This document shows, in pieces, positions 16,253 through 26,780 of a DNA stretch of 64,000 bases (the stretch's first letter is position 1; the number at the start of each line of letters is the position of its first letter). The stretch is from Pseudomonas entomophila (GTDB taxonomy: Bacteria > Pseudomonadota > Gammaproteobacteria > Pseudomonadales > Pseudomonadaceae), in NCBI RefSeq assembly GCF_023277925.1, contig NZ_CP063832.1, forward strand, positions 1,521,001 through 1,585,000, read 5' to 3'. The notes beneath the pieces are model-generated. The model saw only the letters and a list, made by a program, of their open reading frames with translations. It ran no database searches and was not told where the DNA came from. The position numbers and the translations under genes are program-made.

Positions 16253-17242
16253 GTGAAACTTGCAACTGTTGCGGCAATGGCCGGCATACTCCTGGCGCCC
16301 TACGCAGGCAGCGCACTGGCGGACACCGCCGACACCACGGTGATCGACATCGCCGGCCACCCGGTGCCCGTCCTCAAGGGCGGGCTTTACGACCGCTACC
16401 GTTCCAACCCGCCCCTGTCGGTGATCCAGGCGCAGGCACCAGAGCTGGACCTGAGCTGGTTCAAGACCTTGCCCAAGACCAAGGTCGATATCGGCTTCAC
16501 GTCCTACTCGCCGAACTTCTACTACCGCAACAGCCGGGTCACCGCGGTGTACACCGCCGACCTCGAGCGCCTGCGCGCCCTGATCCCGGCCAAGGTGCTG
16601 GAGCAGGTGCAGCCGCTGCAGGTCTGGCCAGGGCGCGGCCTGGTGGCGTTCACCGCCTACACCTACGACTACTGCGACAACGACAGCTACAACGAGGTCG
16701 CCCTGTCGATCATCACCAACCAGCCGGGCAAGGCGAACCTGGGCCCCCTCACGCTGATCGGGCAATCGATGTCGAAGGACTTCTGGGGCTATGTGCTGAA
16801 GCTGCCGGTGAACACCGAGCTGGCCCGGGTGCGTGGTGTGGTCGGCTATAACCTGCCGAAGTGGCTGACGGGCATCGACCGCCATGAAGACGCAGGCACG
16901 GTGACCTACGACATCGTCGACAGCCAGACCGGCAAGGTGGATGTGGTGTTCAAGGCGAACAAACTCGACGAGGTGTCCAACGACGTCGGCCTGGTGACCA
17001 ACAGCTTCACCAACCTGAACCACGCCGGCCAGCTGACCTACGGCTACGCCACTTCCCGGCAGACCCGCCATGCCACCAGCACGAGCGCGGATTCGGTACA
17101 GATGCAGCTGGGCGATGGCAGCCTGTCGACCTACATCCGCTCGCTGGGCCTGGGCAAGATGGTCAAGTACGAGTACGTGCCGGCGTTCCAGAGCGCGCTC
17201 TACGCGCCCAGGCCACTGGCATTGCTGGGCAAGGACGACTGA
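16253..17242 (+). CDS. Exported acetoacetate decarboxylase-like protein
   Basis: 329 aa starting at GTG 16253 with GGAGAG upstream. The N-terminus (VKLATVAAMAGILLAPYAGSALA) reads as a signal peptide. The remainder resembles the acetoacetate decarboxylase (ADC) superfamily: 'YYRNSRVTAVYTADLERLRALIP', 'LVAFTAYTYDYCDNDSYNEVALSI', 'GKANLGPLTLIGQSMSKDFWGYVLKLPVNTELA' and 'RVRGVVGYNLPKW', matching the family's 'YxE' strand and its turn. True ADC is cytoplasmic and uses a Schiff-base lysine; whether that lysine is kept cannot be decided here. It is controlled by its own MerR-type promoter and lies next to the MerR gene. Confidence 0.75.
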   Translation: MKLATVAAMAGILLAPYAGSALADTADTTVIDIAGHPVPVLKGGLYDRYRSNPPLSVIQAQAPELDLSWFKTLPKTKVDIGFTSYSPNFYYRNSRVTAVYTADLERLRALIPAKVLEQVQPLQVWPGRGLVAFTAYTYDYCDNDSYNEVALSIITNQPGKANLGPLTLIGQSMSKDFWGYVLKLPVNTELARVRGVVGYNLPKWLTGIDRHEDAGTVTYDIVDSQTGKVDVVFKANKLDEVSNDVGLVTNSFTNLNHAGQLTYGYATSRQTRHATSTSADSVQMQLGDGSLSTYIRSLGLGKMVKYEYVPAFQSALYAPRPLALLGKDD

Positions 17243-17251
17243 GGCGCCGGG

Positions 17252-17686
17252 TCAGTTGCCGCCGCCGGCCTTGCTCGCGACGATGTCCTCGCGCAAGCGG
17301 TCCAGCACCCGCTGGGTGTTGTCCACGCACAGCATGCCTTCAGGCTTGCTCTCGATGCCGTCGATCACCAGCAGCAACTGCGCCTTGTTGCGCGCCAGGC
17401 GCTGCTGCAGCAAGTCGATCTCCTCGACCTTGCGCTTGAGCCCGTCGAGCAGTTCGCCATGCTGCCAGCCACTGGCGTTCACCGGCAGCAACTGGCGAAT
17501 CTCTTCCAGGGAAAAGCCCGCCGCTTGGGCGCTGGTGATCATTTCCAGCACCCACACCGCATCGTCGGTGTAGTCACGGTAGCCATTGGCCTTGCGCCCG
17601 ACCGTGCGGATCAGCCCGCTGGCTTCGTAGAAACGAATCCGTGAGGGCGCAAGGCCGGTAATTCTTGCAAGCTCTCCTATTCTCAT
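17252..17686 (-). CDS. MerR-family transcriptional regulator
   Basis: 144 aa from the ATG at 17686 ('MRIGELARITGLAPSRIRFYEASGLI'): the winged helix-turn-helix with the 'RFYE..GL' signature, 'RDYTDDAVWVLEMITSAQAAGFSLEEIRQLL', then a dimerising coiled coil at about 80-115. Only one cysteine is present, outside any metal- or thiol-switch arrangement, so this is not a typical metal sensor. The gene lies divergently from the alpha/beta hydrolase and shares its operator region. Three MerR-type promoters with a common dyad surround it, which makes it their likely activator. Confidence 0.9.
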   Translation of the reverse strand: MRIGELARITGLAPSRIRFYEASGLIRTVGRKANGYRDYTDDAVWVLEMITSAQAAGFSLEEIRQLLPVNASGWQHGELLDGLKRKVEEIDLLQQRLARNKAQLLLVIDGIESKPEGMLCVDNTQRVLDRLREDIVASKAGGGN

Positions 17687-17705
17687 CTGGCACCTTGAAA
17701 ACGCG

Positions 17706-17736
17706 TTGACCTTAAAGCGCACTTTAATCCTACAGT
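17706..17736 (+). promoter_or_regulatory. MerR-type promoter/operator for the alpha/beta hydrolase
   Basis: -35 TTGACC, 19-bp spacer, -10 TACAGT, with the dyad CCTTAAAGC-GC-ACTTTAATC. It also overlaps the upstream region of the divergent merR-like gene, so autoregulation is plausible. Confidence 0.78.
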
Positions 17737-17801
17737 GGCGGCGTGGCCAAGTGGCTCCGCACCACATGTGTAGTCCGCAAACCTCGAACAGGAGAAGCGA
17801 A

Positions 17802-18632
17802 ATGGGATACGTCACGACAAAAGAAGGTGTCGAGATCTTCTACAAAGACTGGGGCCCCCGCGATGCCCAGGTCATCTTCTTCCACCACGGCTGGCCGTTG
17901 AGCGCCGACGACTGGGATGCGCAGATGCTGTTCTTCCTGGCCCAGGGCTACCGCGTCGTCGCCCATGACCGCCGCGGCCACGGGCGCTCCAGCCAAGTGT
18001 GGAACGGCCACGACATGGACCACTACGCCGACGACGTGGCAGCGGTGGTACAGCACCTGGGCGTGCAAGGCGCCATCCACGTGGGGCACTCGACCGGTGG
18101 CGGCGAGGTCATCCACTACATTGCCCGGCACACCGAGGACCCGGTCAAGAAAGCCGCCATCATCAGTGCCGTCCCGCCGATCATGGTGAAAACCGCCAGC
18201 AACCCGGGCGGCCTCGACAAGTCGGTGTTCGATGGCCTGCAAGCCCAGCTCAAGGCCTGCCGGGCGCAGTTCTACCACGACATCCCGGCCGGCCCGTTCT
18301 ACGGCTACAACCGCCCGGGCGCCAAGGCGGACCAGGGTGTGGTGCTCAACTGGTGGCGCCAGGGCATGATGGGCTGCGCCATCGCCCACTACGACGGCAT
18401 CGTCGCCTTCTCCCAGACCGACTTCACCGCAAGCCTGAAGAAAGTCACGATCCCGGTGCTGGTGATGCACGGTGACGACGACCAGATCGTGCCTTACGAA
18501 AACTCCGGGCCGCTGTCCGCCAAGCTGCTGCCCAACGGCACGCTGAAGACCTACGCCGGCTTCCCCCATGGGATGCCCACCACCAACGCCGACGTGATCA
18601 ATGCCGACCTGCTGGCGTTCATCCGCAGCTGA
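17802..18632 (+). CDS. Alpha/beta hydrolase, cofactor-free haloperoxidase/perhydrolase type
   Basis: 276 aa from the ATG at 17802 (AGGAGAAGCGAA upstream). It has the non-heme chloroperoxidase layout: 'IFYKDWGPRDAQVIFFHHGWPLSADDWD' (oxyanion hole), 'HDRRGHGRSSQ', the nucleophile elbow 'GHSTGG' near residue 98, the acid in 'VMHGDDDQIVP' near 228 and the catalytic His in 'AGFPHGMPTT' near 256. Family members hydrolyse esters or lactones and show perhydrolase activity. It is transcribed from a MerR-type promoter. The biological substrate is unknown. Confidence 0.9.
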   Translation: MGYVTTKEGVEIFYKDWGPRDAQVIFFHHGWPLSADDWDAQMLFFLAQGYRVVAHDRRGHGRSSQVWNGHDMDHYADDVAAVVQHLGVQGAIHVGHSTGGGEVIHYIARHTEDPVKKAAIISAVPPIMVKTASNPGGLDKSVFDGLQAQLKACRAQFYHDIPAGPFYGYNRPGAKADQGVVLNWWRQGMMGCAIAHYDGIVAFSQTDFTASLKKVTIPVLVMHGDDDQIVPYENSGPLSAKLLPNGTLKTYAGFPHGMPTTNADVINADLLAFIRS

Positions 18633-18639
18633 AGGATTT

Positions 18640-18660
18640 GGGGCGGGCGTTGCTCGCCCC
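18640..18660. terminator. Short hairpin between convergent genes
   Basis: GGGGCG (18640-18645) pairs with CGCCCC (18655-18660) between the hydrolase and the DyP gene ends. A weak bidirectional terminator is likely. Confidence 0.4.
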
Positions 18661-19598
18661 TACTCGCCGAACCGCTCAAGAAAATCCACCGACGGCACGA
18701 AGAACAAGCCACCGGTGACCGCACGGCTGTAGTCGAGCAAGCGGTCGTAGTTGCCCGGTGGCTTGCCGACGAACATGTTCTCCAGCATCTGCTCGATCGG
18801 CGCGGGCGAGCGGGCATAACCAATGAAGTAAGTGCCAAACTCACCGGCACCGGGGCGACCGAAGGGCATGTTGTCGCGCAGTATCTTGATCTCCTTGCCG
18901 TCTTCTTCGAGGGTGGTCAGCGAACTGTGCGAACAACTGGGTTTCACCTCATCGTCCAACTCGATATCGGACAACTTGGTACGGCCGATAATGAGCTCCT
19001 GCTCGGTGGTGGACAACTTTTCCCAGCCCGCCATGTCATGCAGGTACTTCTGCACCAGTACATAACTGCCGCCAGTAAATTCAGGGTCTTCATTGCCGAC
19101 CAGGGTAAACTTCTCCACTTCCCGCGGACTTGGGTTCTCGGTGCCATCGACGAAGCCGATGATGCTGCGCATGTCGAAGTAACGGAAGCCTTGCACCTCA
19201 TCGACCACGGTCACGGCTGAACCCAGGCGCTTGATCAGTTGCGATGCCAGTTCGAAACACAGGTCCATGTGTTCGGCCCGAATGTGCAGCAGCAGATCGC
19301 CCGGCGTGGCGACAGCAACGCGCTCGCCCTCGCCGAACTCCCGGAAACCGTGCAACCCCGCGGGTTTCGGCAGCCCGAACATCCCTTCCCATACCCTGTC
19401 AGCAAACCCGATGACGCAGGAAAGATTGCCCGACGGCACGCGCTTGCCCACGGAACGCACCAGGGCGGCGATATCGCCACACAGCCCTCGCACGCGGTCA
19501 CGGTTGTCATCGCCGGGGTTGAGCGTTGCCACCAGGAAGATCGCACTACGGGTGATCGGGCTGTCGACCGCCTGGGGCTCTGTTGCGTTGTCGTCCAT
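18660..19598 (-). CDS. Dye-decolorizing (DyP-type) heme peroxidase
   Basis: 312 aa from the ATG at 19598, which has an AAAAGG ribosome site; an ATG 39 bp further upstream lacks one. The DyP signature GxxDG appears as 'GFVDGTENPSPREVEKF' near residue 150, with the following 'GGSYVLVQKYLHDMAGWEKLSTTEQELIIGRTK'. 'KPSCSHSSLT' near 226 provides the proximal heme histidine region, and a late 'FGTYFIGYARSPAPIEQMLENMF' closes the heme pocket. No signal peptide is seen, so it is cytoplasmic unless encapsulated; no encapsulin gene adjoins it. It uses H2O2 to oxidise organic substrates. Confidence 0.92.
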   Translation of the reverse strand: MDDNATEPQAVDSPITRSAIFLVATLNPGDDNRDRVRGLCGDIAALVRSVGKRVPSGNLSCVIGFADRVWEGMFGLPKPAGLHGFREFGEGERVAVATPGDLLLHIRAEHMDLCFELASQLIKRLGSAVTVVDEVQGFRYFDMRSIIGFVDGTENPSPREVEKFTLVGNEDPEFTGGSYVLVQKYLHDMAGWEKLSTTEQELIIGRTKLSDIELDDEVKPSCSHSSLTTLEEDGKEIKILRDNMPFGRPGAGEFGTYFIGYARSPAPIEQMLENMFVGKPPGNYDRLLDYSRAVTGGLFFVPSVDFLERFGE

Positions 19599-19906
19599 AT
19601 AATGCGCACCTTTTAATACAGGCTTATGTGAAGTCATGTAATTGCCCGCAAGACAACGGGCGGAATAACATCACGGCCTGTGTGGTATAGCACAGTTTAT
19701 CCTCGGACAATGCCCTCATAGATGATATCTATCAGTCGATCCAGCCTATCGATTTGACTGCGTCAATTTGCCCCAGATAATGAGCGACGCTTGCTGAAGT
19801 TACCGCCGAGTCCGCCTGCCTGCACCTGAGCTGTTCCAGCCCCTATAAATACGACCCACGGCCTACCCATCGACCGTGCCTGTGTCCCTGCGTCCGAGTT
19901 GTCGAA

Positions 19907-20695
19907 ATGTCTGTCAATGCCCCCTCCCAGATCACTGAACTGGTCATCGAAGCCGGTGCCAAGAAGGCCCTCCTCCCCACCCGCGCGGTCCTGATCCTGG
20001 GTTTCCTGGCGGGTGCGTTCATCTCCCTTGGGTTCCTGCTGGCGATCCACGTCAGCACGATGATCCCAGGGCCCTGGGCGTCGTTCGGCAACCTGCTGGG
20101 CGCTGCGGTGTTCCCCATCGGCCTGATCCTGGTGATCCTGGCAGGCGGTGAGCTGTTGACCGGCAACATGATGAGCCTGCCGCTGGCGATGTTCGCCGGG
20201 CGCATTCGCTTCGGCGCGGTCGCCCGCAACTGGCTGCTGGTGACCTTGGCCAACCTGCTGGGCGCGTTGTTCGTGGCCTATTGCTTCGGGCACCTGCTGG
20301 GGCTCGCCGAAGGGCCCTACCTGAGCAAGACCCTCGCGGCGGCGACCAGCAAGGTCAGCGCCGACTTCCTGCATGCTTTCATTTCCGGTATCGGCTGCAA
20401 CTGGCTGGTGTGCCTGGCGGTGTGGTTGTCGTACGCCAGCCGCGAAGTCAGCGGCAAGATCCTTGGGATCTGGTTCCCGATCATGGCCTTCGTCGCCATC
20501 GGCTTCCAGCACGTGGTGGCGAACATGTTCCTGATTCCGGCGGCGATCTTCGCCGGGTACCTGAGCTGGGGCCAACTGGTGCAGAACCTGGTGGCGGTGT
20601 TCCTGGGCAATGCGGTGGGCGGGGCGATCTTCGTGGGCCTGGCTTATTACGTTTCCTACGCCATCCCGGCCCAGGAGCAGCAAGCGCTAAATTGA
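19907..20695 (+). CDS. Formate/nitrite transporter (FNT) family channel
   Basis: 262 aa with six predicted membrane spans. Characteristic FNT segments are visible: 'GFLAGAFISLGFLLAI', 'GAAVFPIGLILVILAGGELLTGNMMSLPLAM' (the constriction loop with the conserved GxELxTGN), and 'FISGIGCNWLVCLAVWLSYAS' with the central Asn of the second half, then 'FVAIGFQHVVANMFLIPAA' with the conserved FxHxxANM histidine. The family conducts formate, nitrite or hydrosulfide; the ion is not predictable here. A short dyad TTGAC-TGC-GTCAA lies upstream at about 19753-19765, but its spacing does not match an Anr/FNR box. Confidence 0.93.
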   Translation: MSVNAPSQITELVIEAGAKKALLPTRAVLILGFLAGAFISLGFLLAIHVSTMIPGPWASFGNLLGAAVFPIGLILVILAGGELLTGNMMSLPLAMFAGRIRFGAVARNWLLVTLANLLGALFVAYCFGHLLGLAEGPYLSKTLAAATSKVSADFLHAFISGIGCNWLVCLAVWLSYASREVSGKILGIWFPIMAFVAIGFQHVVANMFLIPAAIFAGYLSWGQLVQNLVAVFLGNAVGGAIFVGLAYYVSYAIPAQEQQALN

Positions 20696-20700
20696 TCCTC

Positions 20701-20786
20701 TGTAGGAGCCGGCCTTGCCGGCGAACCTGGCAACACGGTGCCAGGCACCGGCTTCGCCGGTGTTCGCCGGCAAGCCGGCTCCTACA
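20701..20786. repeat. Long inverted REP pair between convergent genes
   Basis: 20701-20726 (TGTAGGAGCCGGC...) pairs with 20762-20786 with a single extra base. The last three codons and stop codon of the flavoprotein gene (20782-20784) lie inside or next to it, so the element probably acts as bidirectional terminator or mRNA end. Confidence 0.85.
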
Positions 20787-22101
20787 GGGCGCGATCAACC
20801 GCAATACCGAGGCCTTGCTCGGCCAACCAGCGCTTGAGCATCAAGCGCTGCTGTTCTGAATAGTTACTCAGGCAGCCGTCCATACCTTGCCCAGCCTGGA
20901 TGGCCTGCACCAACGGCGCCAACTCGATACCCTGCAGGTGCCAGATACCCAGCGGCTGGTCCGCCGTGACCACCACCTGTGCCTCCTCCACCAGCGCGCC
21001 ACGCAACACCGGCCGAGACTCGACCCGCACACTGCCCCAGTCAGCTGGCATATGGATTGGCTGCGTGTCCGGCCACGCACTGCGCCGCGCCCAGAATGGC
21101 GCAGCGGCTCGTGATCGCTCCTGAGCATGGAAGTCCCGGCCGATCCGGGCAAAACGCATGAACAGTTGCTCGATGCGCGATTGGTGGAAACGCTGCGCCA
21201 ACTCGGCGCGCGCCGGGTGCTGGAGCAAAGTGTTGATCACCACGGGCGCCTGCAAGGCCGACGACAGCGACTGGAAGATCCCGTTGCCCGAAAGCGGGTC
21301 GACTGCCATCGCCGCATCTCCAACTCGCAACCAATCCTTGCCACCGCAGTCGCCCGCCAGGATCGCCGTGCTGCTGCGCGCGTGAACGCTGGCGGGCACC
21401 AGGGCCTGCCCATCGAACAAGTGGGCGACCAGCGCCGAACGCCCCCGACGCTCGGCGCAGTAGTCAGCCAGCGCCGCCTTGCCCGGTAACTCGGCCGTTG
21501 CCGCGTCCAGGGTGACCTGCCAGTAGCAGCGACCATCGGCCAGGCGCGCCATCCATGCCCAGCCATCGTCCAGGCTCTCCACCGCCGACGCCGGCAAGCC
21601 GGGCGCGGATTGCCAGACATTGAGCAGGCTCACCGTCTCCGGGCCGCGCACCCGCCCGTTGGCCAACGGCGCCTGGCGGCCACGGGCCTCGACCAGGAAA
21701 TCGGCGTGCAGCAACTGGCCGTCATCCAGGCGTACCTGGTGGCCTGCATCCACGCGCACTTCGCGAACCCGGCCTTCGATCAGCGTAACGCCCGCACGGT
21801 GCAAATCATCACGCAGGGCCTGGTCGAACCGCTGGCGGTCGAGCAAGAACTCCTGGTTCAGCCGCAGTTGCTCGCCATTCCAATGCACCTGCCGCTCGGC
21901 CGGGGTGGCGGCCTGCGCCAAGGCGGCGCCCAGGCCAGCATGGCGCAGGCCCTCCAAGACGCGTTGCGAAACGCCTTCGACCGCGGCGAAGCGGCGCCAG
22001 TCGGACACTACCGTCACCGGGTAGCCCAAGCGTCGCAGGCCCAATGCCGTCGCCGCGCCGGCAGGTCCCGCGCCTAGCACCAGGATGCGTTGCTCACTCA
22101 T
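20782..22101 (-). CDS. qhpG: FAD-dependent monooxygenase, QhpG/LodB-like (amine dehydrogenase cofactor maturation)
   Basis: 439 aa from the ATG at 22101. It has an N-terminal Rossmann fold 'ILVLGAGPAGAATALGLRRLGY' (GxGxxG), a mid motif 'VGDAAMAVDPLSGNGIFQSLSSAL' (the second FAD motif) and a halogenase/LodB-like C-terminus. In the quinohemoprotein amine dehydrogenase (QHNDH) system, QhpG hydroxylates the tryptophan that becomes CTQ, and in the lysine oxidase system LodB does a comparable job. The preceding genes in the same operon match QhpE and QhpF, which points to QhpG. Its start overlaps the end of the protease gene. The substrate protein is not encoded in the window. Confidence 0.72.
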   Translation of the reverse strand: MSEQRILVLGAGPAGAATALGLRRLGYPVTVVSDWRRFAAVEGVSQRVLEGLRHAGLGAALAQAATPAERQVHWNGEQLRLNQEFLLDRQRFDQALRDDLHRAGVTLIEGRVREVRVDAGHQVRLDDGQLLHADFLVEARGRQAPLANGRVRGPETVSLLNVWQSAPGLPASAVESLDDGWAWMARLADGRCYWQVTLDAATAELPGKAALADYCAERRGRSALVAHLFDGQALVPASVHARSSTAILAGDCGGKDWLRVGDAAMAVDPLSGNGIFQSLSSALQAPVVINTLLQHPARAELAQRFHQSRIEQLFMRFARIGRDFHAQERSRAAAPFWARRSAWPDTQPIHMPADWGSVRVESRPVLRGALVEEAQVVVTADQPLGIWHLQGIELAPLVQAIQAGQGMDGCLSNYSEQQRLMLKRWLAEQGLGIAVDRAL

Positions 22102-22756
22102 TTTTGCGCTCAGCGCCGGTGAATGCCGCATGGGCTTTGAGCCATTGCAACAGCGCGACGCGATCCAGCCCTGGCCTGTCGTGCAGCAACGCCGCGATGC
22201 GCCCGGACAACGCCGCGCAGGCCTGACTGGCACCCGCGCCGCCGTTCGCGCCGACGAAGGCGCCGAAGTCGGCCTGGGCGGTACCCAGCCAGGACCATTG
22301 GCCGGGTGCGCAACGCGCGTCCCCGGTAACCCTTATCACACCGGGGTAGCTGGCCGGGTAAACCGCCGCGCCGCGTGCCGGGCTCGAGGCGCAAAGCAGC
22401 ACGCCGGCGGCCTGGGCGGCGGCACAGGCCTGGCGCAGCACCGGGCGGTCCTGTTGCAGGCCCAGGCTCAGGTTGATCACGCTCGCGCCCTCTTCCACCA
22501 GCCACAGCAGCGCGGCGGCCACCTGCAGGGCGCTGGTGCTCCCTTGTTGGGTAAATACCTGCGCCATCATCAAAGGGACTGTGCCGGCCTCGGCGCGAAT
22601 GCGTTCGAGCACGGCGCTGCCATGGCCGAGCGCGTCCGGCTGGGCCTCACCCTCCTGAAGCAGGCCGTCCTCCAGCCAGAACCGTCGTGCAGCGAACAAC
22701 AACTGCCCCGCCAGGCACCCGCTGTCGACCACGCCAACACGCAGTTCACGGGGCAT
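22094..22756 (-). CDS. qhpE: Subtilisin-like (S8) serine protease, QhpE-like
   Basis: 220 aa, shorter than usual subtilisins (about 270 or more). The catalytic triad is recognisable: Asp in 'VGVVDSG', His in 'DALGHGSAV', and Ser in 'GGAGASQACAA', which replaces the usual GTSxAxP. 'GASVINLSLG' is the classic strand before the oxyanion hole. There is no signal peptide, so it is cytoplasmic, as is QhpE, which trims the leader of the QHNDH gamma subunit after crosslinking. It overlaps both neighbours (22746-22756 and 22094-22101), so the three are translationally coupled. Assignment rests on motif plus context. Confidence 0.75.
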   Translation of the reverse strand: MPRELRVGVVDSGCLAGQLLFAARRFWLEDGLLQEGEAQPDALGHGSAVLERIRAEAGTVPLMMAQVFTQQGSTSALQVAAALLWLVEEGASVINLSLGLQQDRPVLRQACAAAQAAGVLLCASSPARGAAVYPASYPGVIRVTGDARCAPGQWSWLGTAQADFGAFVGANGGAGASQACAALSGRIAALLHDRPGLDRVALLQWLKAHAAFTGAERKNE

Positions 22757-24473
22757 TGTCGATGGGCTCCTTGGCAAGCAGCAGGCCGTCGCGCAGTTCC
22801 AGGTGCAGGTCGGCATCGGCCAGGGTCGAGGCACGGTGGCTGATGAAGATCCGTGTGCGGTCGGCGAACAGTTGGTCGATGGCAGCGATCACTTCGCGCT
22901 CGGTGGCTTCGTCCACCGCCGAGGTGGCCTCGTCGAGCACCAGGATCGCCGGCTGCTGGAGCAGCGCGCGAGCGATGGCGATACGCTGTTTCTGCCCACC
23001 GGAAAGTTGCTGACCGCGCTCACCGAGCAGCCCATCCAGACCCAGCGGCAGGCTTTGCACCAGGCTGTCCAGGCGGGTCAGGCGCACCACCTCCTGCAGT
23101 TGCGCGCGGGTGGCCAGCGGGGTGCTGTAGGCCAGGTTGTGGGCCAGGGTGCCACGGAACAGCACGATATCCTGGCTGACCACGGCAATACGCCGGCGCA
23201 GGGCTTGCAGGTCAAGTTCGCGCAAGTCGACGCCGTCGAGCAGAATGCGTCCCTCCTGGGGGTCGTAGAACCGTTGCAGCAGGTCGATCAGGGTTGACTT
23301 GCCGACGCCCGAGGCGCCGCTGATGGCGATTTTGAGGCCACCCGGCAGCCGCACGTCGACGCCCTGGAGCACGCCGCCCTGGCGCTGGTCGTGGACGAAC
23401 CGCACACGTTCCAGGCACAGCTCGCCGGGGCCATCGGGGATAGATCGCGGTGCGTCGGTTTCCCGCACCGCCAGCGGTTCTCGCTTGAGCTCCATGACCC
23501 GCCCAAGGCTGACTGCCATGCGCTGCACCGCCACATACAACCCCAGCAGGCTCTGCACCGGCCCCACGGCCATGCCCAGATACGTGGAGAACGCGATCAG
23601 CGCACCGAGCTGCCAGGTGCCCTGGATCACCCACCAGCCACCGACCAGGAAGGCACAGGCACGGCACCAGGAGGTCAGTGTGCCAGGCACCGCCTGGGTG
23701 AAGAACTCGGTGAGCTGTACCTTGAGCAGCTGGCTCATGTAGCCCTGCCCCAGCCCCTCCAGGCGCTCGGCCTCGCGCGGTTGCTGGCCGGACGCCTGGA
23801 TGAACTTCATCGCCGGCAGGGTCTCGACCAGGAACGACGAGACATCCGCCGAGCGCTCGCGCAGGCTGCGCACTTCCCGCTCGACCTTGCGCCGCATCCA
23901 GCGCAACCACAACACCTCCAGCGGAATCAGCAAGGCCAGCAGCAGCGACAGCTGCCAGGACAGCATCAACATAAGGGCCACCGCCCCCACCAGCCCGATC
24001 ACCGCTGACACCGCCGAAAACAGCGAGTCCACGGCAAAGCGCTGGATCTCGGCGACATCACCGTCCAGCCGCGAGAGGATGTCGCCGGTGCGACGCTGGC
24101 CGTAGAAGGTTGGAGACAGCTGTTGCAGGTGACGGTACAGGTCGTCGCGCAAGGCGAACAGGATGCGCCCGGACAGCCGGGTGTGCAGGTAGCGGTTGAC
24201 ACCCGACAGCAACGTACCGAACAGGCCGGCGGCGATCATGATGGCCGCCATGTGCCACAGCGTCTGGTAGTCGCGGGCCAGCAGCCCTTCGTCGATCAAG
24301 GTCTTGACCAGCCAGGGCTGCACCAGCACCAGCAGCGACGCCGCGAAGGACAACCCCAGCAGCACAGCAATGGCACGCCGCTGCGGGCGCACGAAGCTGT
24401 ACAGCCAAACCAGCGCCTTGCGCATCAGCGCGGGGTCGCTCGATGCGATCAGCCGCGAGAACAATCCCCCCAT
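22746..24473 (-). CDS. qhpF: ABC exporter (fused permease and ATPase), QhpF-like
   Basis: 575 aa half-transporter. Six membrane spans fall in residues about 25-310 ('AVLLGLSFAASLLVLVQPWLVKTLIDEGLL', 'YRHLQQLSPTFYGQRRTGDILSRLDGDVAEI'), followed by an ATPase with Walker A 'GASGVGKST' near 370, signature 'LSGGQKQRIAIARALL' near 475 and Walker B 'ILVLDEATSAVDE'. It would export a peptide or protein as a homodimer; QhpF is the equivalent transporter for the crosslinked gamma subunit in QHNDH maturation. It begins 3 bp after the regulator gene ends. Confidence 0.78.
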   Translation of the reverse strand: MGGLFSRLIASSDPALMRKALVWLYSFVRPQRRAIAVLLGLSFAASLLVLVQPWLVKTLIDEGLLARDYQTLWHMAAIMIAAGLFGTLLSGVNRYLHTRLSGRILFALRDDLYRHLQQLSPTFYGQRRTGDILSRLDGDVAEIQRFAVDSLFSAVSAVIGLVGAVALMLMLSWQLSLLLALLIPLEVLWLRWMRRKVEREVRSLRERSADVSSFLVETLPAMKFIQASGQQPREAERLEGLGQGYMSQLLKVQLTEFFTQAVPGTLTSWCRACAFLVGGWWVIQGTWQLGALIAFSTYLGMAVGPVQSLLGLYVAVQRMAVSLGRVMELKREPLAVRETDAPRSIPDGPGELCLERVRFVHDQRQGGVLQGVDVRLPGGLKIAISGASGVGKSTLIDLLQRFYDPQEGRILLDGVDLRELDLQALRRRIAVVSQDIVLFRGTLAHNLAYSTPLATRAQLQEVVRLTRLDSLVQSLPLGLDGLLGERGQQLSGGQKQRIAIARALLQQPAILVLDEATSAVDEATEREVIAAIDQLFADRTRIFISHRASTLADADLHLELRDGLLLAKEPIDNAP

Positions 24474-24476
24474 CGC

Positions 24477-26390
<1,914 letters not shown>

Positions 26391-26603
26391 TGCGTGCTCC
26401 AGTTGTGCCCCGGCACTACGGGGCAACGGGCATCGGTTTTTTCGGCAGTGTGCTTGAGAATTGGTTGGGCGTCATCAGGTGCATGTCGCAAGCGTCGCAG
26501 TGACCATGCGATCGGGCACCGCCCGTGTGGCGCATCGCGGATTCATCCGCGAGCGGCGCTAAATCCCACAGGCGCTAGAAAAGGAGCGGCGGACACTTGC
26601 CCC
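26391..26603. other. Intergenic region with REP and inverted repeat
   Basis: No gene seen. It contains an inverted repeat at about 26404-26428 (TTGTGCCCC, 8-nt spacer, GGGGCAAC) close to the regulator start, possibly its own control site, and a single REP element at about 26530-26560 (core CGCGGATTCATCCGCG). Confidence 0.5.
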
Positions 26604-26623
26604 ATTCCCCAATGCTGGGTCTA
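26604..26623 (+). promoter_or_regulatory. Candidate enhancer (upstream activating sequence) of the curlin operon
   Basis: ATTCCCCAATGCTGGGTCTA matches 14 of 20 positions of the perfect inverted repeat at 53302-53321, which sits upstream of the other sigma-54 promoter. The TTCCCC-N5-TGGG core and spacing are the same. It lies about 88 bp upstream of the -24 element, a typical distance for an enhancer-binding protein. Confidence 0.5.
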
Positions 26624-26710
26624 CCCGCCCACCTGCAATACCTGCCACGGCTATTCGACGAACCGCTGAAACCACTGCCCCAGAGCCTTCAGCAAAGCCC
26701 GTTCAAAACC

Positions 26711-26726
26711 TGGCACAACTGTTGCC
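26711..26726 (+). promoter_or_regulatory. Sigma-54 promoter of the curlin operon
   Basis: TGGCAC-AACTG-TTGCC is a full match to the consensus TGGCAC-N5-TTGC, with GG and GC ten bases apart. The first gene starts 55 bp downstream of the -12 GC. Confidence 0.82.
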
Positions 26727-26780
26727 GATCCCTCCCCAGACGCCCCATCCCCTGGGCCCGTTCGCAGGAGGAAGCGAGTC

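Noticed and set aside
19586..19604. ATAATGCGCACC near the DyP start, like a XerC arm of dif
   Set aside because: Only one arm resembles dif; the centre and XerD arm are absent, and it coincides with the start region of the DyP gene.
19753..19765. TTGAC-TGC-GTCAA upstream of the FNT gene as an Anr/FNR box
   Set aside because: The half-sites are 3 bp apart and read TTGAC, whereas the box needs TTGAT-N4-ATCAA; left as an unexplained dyad.
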